A DNA stretch of 64,000 nucleotides. It comes from an uncultured Collinsella sp. Its GTDB lineage: Bacteria > Actinomycetota > Coriobacteriia > Coriobacteriales > Coriobacteriaceae. A program made the translations under genes and the position numbers. The stretch covers positions 1 through 64,000 of the forward strand of contig UQLA01000007.1 of the NCBI GenBank assembly GCA_900541745.1. Direction: 5' to 3'. Each line of letters starts with the position of its first letter. Position 1 is the stretch's first letter. The notes below the pieces were generated by a model. That model was not told the origin of the DNA, searched no databases, and saw only the letters and a program-made list of their open reading frames with translations. Shown in pieces: positions 57,993-64,000 of the stretch.

Positions 57993-59870
57993 CTAGTCAT
58001 CAAACAAACCGGCAAAAATAGCATCCAAATCCTCTTGAGAGGTAGGCTGCGTCTCGAGTATTTCGGAATCAATACACCTGAGCATGGTGTTCTCTTTTTC
58101 GCGCAGGCGAGTATATATTTCCTCGTCAAGCGACCATGGATCGGGTTTTCCAAGGTCGTAATCTTCCGAAAGGTAGTAGTACCTTGTCTGCTGATCTTGC
58201 GGCAGGCCCAAACGGTGGATTCGATCGCGGGACTGCAGCAAATGGACCAGATTAAAGCTGTACTCGTAGTACACGGCATCGTGACAAATCGAATGCAGCG
58301 AGACAGACTCGGCAAGCGTATGAGGATTGGTGATGAGTACGGGAAACTTGCCAGCCCTAAAGTCATCCAGGTCTGCCGAACGACAGACAAGGTCATCCTG
58401 GCCGTTAATCGTACGCGCCTCAATCCCCATATCAGCCAGACCGCGCTGAAGATCGGACATGCTCTTGATGAAAATGCACCAGACGATAACCGAGCGCCCC
58501 TGTGCCACCAAGTCGCCAATCAGAGAGCAGCAACGAGCACGTTTGCTCGATGCCCCGGCAGATCGAATCATGCCCACGATCTTATCGGAGTAGTCGACGG
58601 CATCGACCTCGCCGGTCTCCTCGTCTTCTTCGATAATCCAACGATAGTCTTCGGGATTAAGCGTTTCGAGCAGGTCGATCGGATCGTTTTCCATCTGCAG
58701 CACACGCAGCATCAAGGTCAGCTTGTTGCGACGGTAACGGTTTTTAATAACGCCGAGCAGTAGATCCGTACGCTCGCCAGACGACACCTTGATAAGCTCG
58801 TCGGGCTCAGCCCTCGGGACGCCTAGGTCATCCTTAGTCGTACGGCAATAAAATGGCTGCAACTTGTTGTTCACGAGCTCAATGTCCGAGTCCTCGGCGT
58901 TTTTGAGCTCGCTTTTCTCAAAGCCAAAAAAGTTGTCATACTCCCGCGGATACAGAATGTGCAACATATTGTAAATATCGATATATCCGTTAGGAATTGG
59001 CGTGCCCGTCAGGGCAAACGTATAGGGAGCACTCTTGGAAACCACGAGAGCGGCGTTAGCTTGCTTTCCGCCAACGCGCTTAACGCGATGGATTTCGTCG
59101 AACACCAAAAGTGTGCGCTCTCCAGCGACCTTGCTGAGCTCCTCAGCAACGCCAATAGCCGCCTCGTAATTCACAAGCAGCAAATTGCAACCGCCCACAC
59201 GAGCGCGAATATAGCTCCGACGGTCAGACTTTCCAAGCTTTCGGTAAGCATCGTCCTGCGTCGTAAACAAGCTAAGCGGCCGCTTATCACCAAAGCACAG
59301 TCTCCACTCCGTCGCCCAGGAATCAAATGCGTTTTTAGGGCACACGACCATAATGCGATCGACCATGTTGCGGGCCGCCAAAAAGGCAAATGCACCCAGC
59401 ACGGTCGCCGTTTTACCCGACCCCGGCACCGAAAAGTTGCCTGCGCGTCCCATCGTTGCCAAGAAAAACGCGTCGCGCATCTGGCGATCCTTTAGCGGAC
59501 GCACCATGGCGGCATTGACAACCTCCGCGAACTCTGCGAGATGGGCATCGTGCTTGTGATCGCCGCGCTTGATCTCGTTTCCCAAACGCGAACGTTGCTC
59601 GGCAAGTTCACGAATCCGCGTAAAACCGTCCTGAAGGTCCTCATCCACCGATAGCGCCACGCCAAGACGGCCGGCAACCTTCGAAAGCTTGTCAACAATC
59701 TTTTCGAACTCCGTATAGTTGCCGACCTCTTCGAGCAAAATGTGGCCCTGGACGACACACCTAACGTATGCCCTACAGGTCATCTTAAAGCGAGCATTGC
59801 GACGCAGAGAGTCGGCATCGAGAGGCTCGGGATCAAGATAGAGTTGTCCGTTTCGCTGATACAGGCGCAT
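57993..59870 (-). CDS. SNF2/DEAD-type helicase of the BREX-like operon
   Basis: The 625-residue protein has a SNF2-like motor: NFSVPGSGKTATVLGAF (Walker A, about 145-161), VVCPKNAFDSWATEW, LVFDEIHRVK (Walker B, about 255-264), ALTGTPIPNG, and the second lobe IVWCIFIKSMSDLQRGL with SRDRIHRLGLPQDQQTRYYYL. A 130-residue N-terminal region precedes the motor. Some BREX types carry brxHI or brxHII helicases; this gene is in an unusual company with a ParB-like and a winged-helix gene. It likely translocates on DNA during phage exclusion. Confidence 0.9.
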   Translation of the reverse strand: MRLYQRNGQLYLDPEPLDADSLRRNARFKMTCRAYVRCVVQGHILLEEVGNYTEFEKIVDKLSKVAGRLGVALSVDEDLQDGFTRIRELAEQRSRLGNEIKRGDHKHDAHLAEFAEVVNAAMVRPLKDRQMRDAFFLATMGRAGNFSVPGSGKTATVLGAFAFLAARNMVDRIMVVCPKNAFDSWATEWRLCFGDKRPLSLFTTQDDAYRKLGKSDRRSYIRARVGGCNLLLVNYEAAIGVAEELSKVAGERTLLVFDEIHRVKRVGGKQANAALVVSKSAPYTFALTGTPIPNGYIDIYNMLHILYPREYDNFFGFEKSELKNAEDSDIELVNNKLQPFYCRTTKDDLGVPRAEPDELIKVSSGERTDLLLGVIKNRYRRNKLTLMLRVLQMENDPIDLLETLNPEDYRWIIEEDEETGEVDAVDYSDKIVGMIRSAGASSKRARCCSLIGDLVAQGRSVIVWCIFIKSMSDLQRGLADMGIEARTINGQDDLVCRSADLDDFRAGKFPVLITNPHTLAESVSLHSICHDAVYYEYSFNLVHLLQSRDRIHRLGLPQDQQTRYYYLSEDYDLGKPDPWSLDEEIYTRLREKENTMLRCIDSEILETQPTSQEDLDAIFAGLFDD

Positions 59871-59873
59871 TGC

Positions 59874-61097
59874 TTAGCCCTCTAGAGTCTTTTGGACGGC
59901 ATCGAGAACTTCCTGGGCCTTCTCAAGAAGAGACTGCAGCCCATCCTGCATATTGGCAAGTTGTTCGGGCTCCAGTTTGTGCAGTATTTCCACGTCAACT
60001 TCGCCAACATTCGAGAGTGCGTTGCGGACGGCGCGCACTTGTCCGTTTTTGATGTTACGATTGCCGGCCTTCGTGCGGGCAACGGTTCTAGACGCCTTCA
60101 TCCCCTCTTTCAAACGCGTGTCAGAGCCAAACGTATCGCGAAGATATTCCGTAGTGACAACCACGTCGTCAGGCTTTTCCTCAAGCCTTTCCAAAACCTC
60201 AACGGTATAATCCAGCTGCTCTTCGCGCAGCTTGTCGTCAGCAATCAAATTATCGATAAACTCGCGCACCTCACGCGTGCGGTCACCGAGCGTCTGACAC
60301 AACAAATTTGCAAACACGGCATTTTTAATCTCTTCTCGATCATCCTTGTTCTTGACCTTACCAAGCCTGGTCGTAAGCGACTCGATAGGGCCTTGCAACT
60401 TAAGGTCCTGGGCAATATGAAATGCGCCGGGAGCCTCGCAGAACTCAAGAAAATCTTTCAACATATCGATTTGAGCGAGACTGTTCTTCATTTCGCTCTG
60501 CTTCATATTGGCATGCTTGGCATATTCTTCTGCCGTCATACGCCCTTCATTGACCCACCTATCGATATCGACCAGACGAGAGATGGCATCATATTCCTGT
60601 TTGCTGTCCTCGCCCAGCTGAATCTCGAGCTCAAGGCCCTTAATAGCATTTTCGTCATAGGTATCGGAGAACACGCAACAGCGCAGCATGCGAAGGGTGT
60701 TCTCGGCAGCAGACAACTTACGCAAGCAGGTAAAACGACGGTTACCGTCAATGACAACGCCGTTGGTCAAAATGATCGCAGATTGTTGTTGGCCCTTGTT
60801 TTTAATATCCAACATAGTCGTCTTAAGATGCTTGGGGTTATCGGCCTCGACCATACCAGCAATGAGGTTATCGAGCTCCGCTTGATCCTGAGGCAGGCCC
60901 TCGGGATGCTCTGCCTGATAGCGCGAAATGAAGGTAGCAATTCGTCCATTCTGCACATTGAAATGCAACTTATCGACGCGCACCTCGTAAATTGGACAAT
61001 CCTGGTTCTGACCGTTAATAAACTTGCGCTCGCTATTGCCGGTTTTGCGAACCCAGCCCTCGGCAATACCCGTGTTGATGAACTTTTCCATTTCCAT
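59874..61097 (-). CDS. ParB/Srx-superfamily protein of the BREX-like operon
   Basis: The 407-residue protein has a ParB-like nucleotide-binding core: YEVRVDKLHFNVQNGRIATFISRY, HLKTTMLDIKNKGQQQSAIILTNGVVIDGNRRFTCLRKL (the DGNRR box at about 117-121), then a helical domain with QSEMKNSLAQIDMLKDFLEF, a possible helix-turn-helix, and a C-terminal coiled tail. The DGNRR motif resembles DndB/ParB-type proteins involved in DNA modification or CTP-dependent DNA clamping. It starts 4 bases after the winged-helix gene and ends 3 bases before the helicase gene, tightly coupled. Confidence 0.8.
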   Translation of the reverse strand: MEMEKFINTGIAEGWVRKTGNSERKFINGQNQDCPIYEVRVDKLHFNVQNGRIATFISRYQAEHPEGLPQDQAELDNLIAGMVEADNPKHLKTTMLDIKNKGQQQSAIILTNGVVIDGNRRFTCLRKLSAAENTLRMLRCCVFSDTYDENAIKGLELEIQLGEDSKQEYDAISRLVDIDRWVNEGRMTAEEYAKHANMKQSEMKNSLAQIDMLKDFLEFCEAPGAFHIAQDLKLQGPIESLTTRLGKVKNKDDREEIKNAVFANLLCQTLGDRTREVREFIDNLIADDKLREEQLDYTVEVLERLEEKPDDVVVTTEYLRDTFGSDTRLKEGMKASRTVARTKAGNRNIKNGQVRAVRNALSNVGEVDVEILHKLEPEQLANMQDGLQSLLEKAQEVLDAVQKTLEG

Positions 61098-61101
61098 TGT
61101 C

Positions 61102-63057
61102 TTACTCCACTTCTAGTACAAATTGGTCATGACTAACAAATACTCGCTCGCTGGCACTCGAATAAAACAAGTCCGACTTACGGATTATCTGGATGAGCTG
61201 CGCACGCGGAACCACTACGCCGTACTCTTCCGAAAGCAAATCGATAAGATCGTCGATATCGATCGATATCTCGCGCGCCACCACCGCCTGGATAAAATCA
61301 CGGCCCTTCATGGGGTGGCCGCGTGGCGCAAAGAGCTTAATGCCCACAAGGTTTCCGTGCCCCAGCAGGTCCTCCTGTGACAGGAGCACGCTTTCGTAAA
61401 ACGCATCGGATAGACCGTACTCAAGTAAGGACAAATCGGATGCGCAGCGCCTGAGCCACGGCACGGTAAAGTACGGCGTGTCGTCATCAGCGCCACGCTC
61501 GATGGCATCCAAAGCAAAGCTGCGCAAATCGGCATCCCTAATATCAAGCTCATCAAGACCATCGCGCGTAATCCAGCTCGACTTATCGTAGTCAAGCAAG
61601 TCGCCCGACCTGATGGCTCGATAGACCATGTTTTTAAAGGACATACAGTTCAACATGGATTGAGGCAGGCTATCGTGCTCGACGATGGCTCCGTGCATCA
61701 AAGACAGGTAGAAATCTGTCTGGCTTACACCCCTACCTCTGCAGGCGCAGTCAGCGTAAAGTGTGAACCCCGTTTGATAGGCATACAATTCCAGCTTGAG
61801 CGTTTCGTCGGGCGAACATCCCGCCAGCTCCGCAAACTGGGAAAGCAGGTACCAATCCTCATCAAGCTTGGGAAGAGTTGGCTCACTGGCCATGACGCCT
61901 TCAGATCCGGTATCAACATGCTCGCCATGGAACGACTGGGGATGTACGTCTTCAGCCCCAGCAACGCGCGAAGCTGCCGCGGCCGGCCCGCATTCATCAT
62001 CTTCAATAACGTTTTCTCGGGCTTCGGCCGGATCACTTTGCGTCTCGGGGACAAAGCTCTCGGCACTCGCTTCAACGTCCGCAAACCAATCGTTCGCATC
62101 GACAACGCACGGTGATGACCGATAGAACAGCGCTCGTTCATCGAAGCCGAGTTCGTTAATAGCTCGAATCGTATCGAATTTGCCGGCCACATCCTCGCGA
62201 ATCAAAACAACATCGTCGGGCAACAATAGCCGCTCAACAACATCCGCGTATGCACCGCCAACGTCATGCCATAAAAGAATGGAACCGGACGTTGTATCAA
62301 ATGCCATTTGTAGCTGTTCGGAGAGCTCGATCAGAGAGTCATCCAGCATTTGTTCTTCGCGTGGCGCGGGGGTCTCATCGACACCCAGGAACCGATAGCC
62401 AAAACCATGCACCGTTTTAATCCAAAGGGGATTCTTTACCTCATCTCCCAACTTCTTACGGAGGTTTTTAACATGCGAAGCAAGAGCTCTATTCGATTCA
62501 GCGAAGCCAACGCCCATCGAAATCTGAGAGAGTTCCTCATTTGAAATCTCAACGTTTAACCTAGCCGTAAGTGCATTCAAGACACTGTGCTCAATTGGCG
62601 TAAGCGCAAGCTCCTCGCCATCGAGCTGAACAATACGGTTCTCAGAATCAACGACAAGCACACGGTCGCCATGCGCAGAACGAAATACACGCCCGCCCTC
62701 ACCAACGCTCACCTCAGGCTCAAATCCCGGAGCAAAATCGAGACGATAGCCATAACCGTGAACGCCCTTAAGCCAACGAGCGTTGCGGGCATCTTCTTTC
62801 AATTTCTTGCGAATATTCTTTATGTGACTATCGAGCACTCGATGCGACTTAGGGTCATCGTGTCCGAATGCCGCAACAAACAGCTCTTGGCGAGAAAATG
62901 CATGACCCGGTTTTTGAGCCATACAAAACAAGATGTTGAACTCATTGGGGGTCAAACATAGGTAGGCGCCGTCCATGTACGCATCGCACATGGCTGGATC
63001 GAGCAGAAGATTGCTATCGATTCGAATGATCTGATTGTTGTTTACCAATGCTCCCAT
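61102..63057 (-). CDS. Tandem OmpR-type winged-helix protein with a PglZ-N-like domain
   Basis: The ATG at 63057 (MGALVNNN) behind GAAAGAG is preferred over a GTG at 63081. The 651-residue protein carries two complete OmpR/PhoB-type DNA-binding domains: residues 20-107 (LCLTPNEFNILFCMAQ ... LDSHIKNIRKKL ... VHGYGYRL) and 135-224 (LALTPIEHSVLNALTA ... LASHVKNLRKKL ... VHGFGYRF). There is no receiver domain. Residues 242-335 copy the N-terminal layout of PglZ in the same operon: WHDVGGAYADVVERLLLP and DWFADVEASAESF against WHDPSGEFEDVLADLELP and DWLADVEARCVPF. The C-terminal 240 residues (DWYLLSQFAELAGCSPDE ...) are unrecognised and may hold another winged helix. It could sense or recruit the BREX complex on DNA, or control the operon. 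Confidence 0.85.
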   Translation of the reverse strand: MGALVNNNQIIRIDSNLLLDPAMCDAYMDGAYLCLTPNEFNILFCMAQKPGHAFSRQELFVAAFGHDDPKSHRVLDSHIKNIRKKLKEDARNARWLKGVHGYGYRLDFAPGFEPEVSVGEGGRVFRSAHGDRVLVVDSENRIVQLDGEELALTPIEHSVLNALTARLNVEISNEELSQISMGVGFAESNRALASHVKNLRKKLGDEVKNPLWIKTVHGFGYRFLGVDETPAPREEQMLDDSLIELSEQLQMAFDTTSGSILLWHDVGGAYADVVERLLLPDDVVLIREDVAGKFDTIRAINELGFDERALFYRSSPCVVDANDWFADVEASAESFVPETQSDPAEARENVIEDDECGPAAAASRVAGAEDVHPQSFHGEHVDTGSEGVMASEPTLPKLDEDWYLLSQFAELAGCSPDETLKLELYAYQTGFTLYADCACRGRGVSQTDFYLSLMHGAIVEHDSLPQSMLNCMSFKNMVYRAIRSGDLLDYDKSSWITRDGLDELDIRDADLRSFALDAIERGADDDTPYFTVPWLRRCASDLSLLEYGLSDAFYESVLLSQEDLLGHGNLVGIKLFAPRGHPMKGRDFIQAVVAREISIDIDDLIDLLSEEYGVVVPRAQLIQIIRKSDLFYSSASERVFVSHDQFVLEVE

Positions 63058-63089
63058 AGCGGCTCTTTCAACTTCTAGCACACAGACGG

Positions 63090-64000
63090 CTATTTGATTT
63101 TGGCGAGAACGTCCTGGAACTTGGCGTAATTAACCTTAACGCCGTCATCCAAATCAATCTCAATCATTTGGTCTGCAAGGTGATGGACCTTCTCCTCGTA
63201 GCTCACGAGCTCGGCAGCTTGGTCGCTTATGCGCTTTTGCTCCTTAGCAAGACGAGCACGATCACGACTGTCGCTTACCTCTATCTGGTCGGCAATCCAC
63301 ATCAGCCGATTGCGGTAACGTTCTTGCTGAGGATGGATATAACCCGTACGAATCAGCGCCAACAAATCAGGGCGATAGCGATGCATGTAGACCAACGCCC
63401 TAAAGCCACCCTTCTTGCCCGAATCGAACAGCCAATAAATAGGGCGCTTCTTATAGGTCTGGCAGTGGTCCTTAAAGAAGTCCTTCAAAAAGTAGGTGCG
63501 AATCACCTCGCGCGAGGTGCCCTTGCCGCCGAGCGCCTCGGCAATATAGGCCAGGTTCTGCTCGAGCGTTTCCTCGCCGTACGCGGTGCGCACAAAGTCG
63601 ATAAAGCAGCGCACGATGTCGTCGTCAAAGTACTCATCGTCGGTAATGGGCAGCACGTTGTCGCCATCGGGCATAAAGGTCACGTTCTCGGGATCGGGCA
63701 TCTTGGCCAGATAGTCAGAGACCGTGGCGCCCTGATCGGCCAGAACCAGACCGTCCACGTCCAGCGAATAGCGGCCGAACATGCAGCCCACGACATAGCT
63801 CATGAGCGAGGTGATCTCGTCGCGCTTGGTGCGCACATACTTGTTGCCCTTATAGCTCTCGGGGATCTCGTCGGCGGTGTCGAAGATGCGTGCCACCGAC
63901 ACGTACTTATCCTCGACCTCGATGGGCACCTCGCCCTCCATGTTGTAGATCTTGGCAAAGATTCGGTTGAGCTCCTCTTCGTTAGCGCGAAGCTGCTCAA
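63090..64000 (-). CDS. pglX: BREX adenine-specific methyltransferase PglX, 3' end only
   Basis: The frame is open from the right edge to a stop at 63090 (303 residues). The part seen is the C-terminal target-recognition and helical region: ANEEELNRIFAKIYNMEGEV, NKYVRTKRDEITSLMSYVVGCMFGRYSLD, ITDDEYFDDDIVRCFIDFV, and KKRPIYWLFDSGKKGGFRALVYMHRYRPD, all typical of BREX type 1 PglX. The methyltransferase motifs lie beyond the window. In type 1 systems PglX methylates an adenine in a non-palindromic site to mark self DNA. It is the first gene seen of the operon, 32 bases before the winged-helix gene. Confidence 0.92.
   Translation of the reverse strand, partial: EQLRANEEELNRIFAKIYNMEGEVPIEVEDKYVSVARIFDTADEIPESYKGNKYVRTKRDEITSLMSYVVGCMFGRYSLDVDGLVLADQGATVSDYLAKMPDPENVTFMPDGDNVLPITDDEYFDDDIVRCFIDFVRTAYGEETLEQNLAYIAEALGGKGTSREVIRTYFLKDFFKDHCQTYKKRPIYWLFDSGKKGGFRALVYMHRYRPDLLALIRTGYIHPQQERYRNRLMWIADQIEVSDSRDRARLAKEQKRISDQAAELVSYEEKVHHLADQMIEIDLDDGVKVNYAKFQDVLAKIK

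Overview
The window is bacterial, GC-rich and densely coded. Its gene complement fits Coriobacteriia, most likely Collinsella or a close relative: a sufCBDSU operon with a divergent Rrf2 regulator, a GGGtGRT protein paired with an Fe-S-scaffold-like protein, a Rho factor with a very long charged N-terminus, a CarD-type regulator, ATP-type PEP carboxykinase with a lactate permease, and many intergenic palindromes with REP-associated transposases. No rRNA is present, so the genus is an inference.

Left part (1-7.6 kb): a partial secreted GH25 lysozyme in an AT-richer patch, two damaged glycosyltransferase genes placed head to head, a degenerate AAA-ATPase-like protein, a sortase-anchored secreted protein, and a HepT/MntA-type HEPN-nucleotidyltransferase pair behind an Rrf2 regulator. 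From 7.7 to 13.1 kb lies the SUF iron-sulfur assembly operon, with a 112-bp palindrome at the sufB/sufD boundary. From 13.7 to 22.5 kb come a REP-associated transposase with an altered HUH motif, the scaffold/GGGtGRT pair, a flavoprotein, dinD, three tandem tRNA-Lys plus a tRNA-His, an aminotransferase and a ROK sugar kinase.

Middle part (22.5-46.3 kb): a VanZ protein, a membrane-anchored unknown, rho, argS, a CarD-like regulator, an HD protein, a second REP-associated transposase bracketed by inverted copies of a 41-bp palindrome, proA and proB separated by a proline-iminopeptidase-like hydrolase, pncB, tRNA-Ala, a radical SAM protein, a 6S-RNA-like non-coding RNA, a TagO/WecA-type transferase, trpS, an MGMT-like protein, DegV, MarR, and a B3/4-domain gene behind a structured leader. 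Seven copies of the 41-bp palindrome and several other hairpin families fill the intergenic spaces.

Right part (46.4-64 kb): pckA and a lactate permease (C3/C4 metabolism), a polysaccharide flippase, a calcineurin-like phosphatase, a CPA1 antiporter, and then a minus-strand operon running off the right edge: pglX (3' end only), a tandem winged-helix protein carrying a second PglZ-N-like domain, a ParB-like protein, a SNF2-type helicase, pglZ and a 63-residue ORF. This is a BREX-family phage-defence locus of non-canonical composition and is the most interesting system in the window; its brxA/B/C-type genes, if present, would lie to the right of position 64000.
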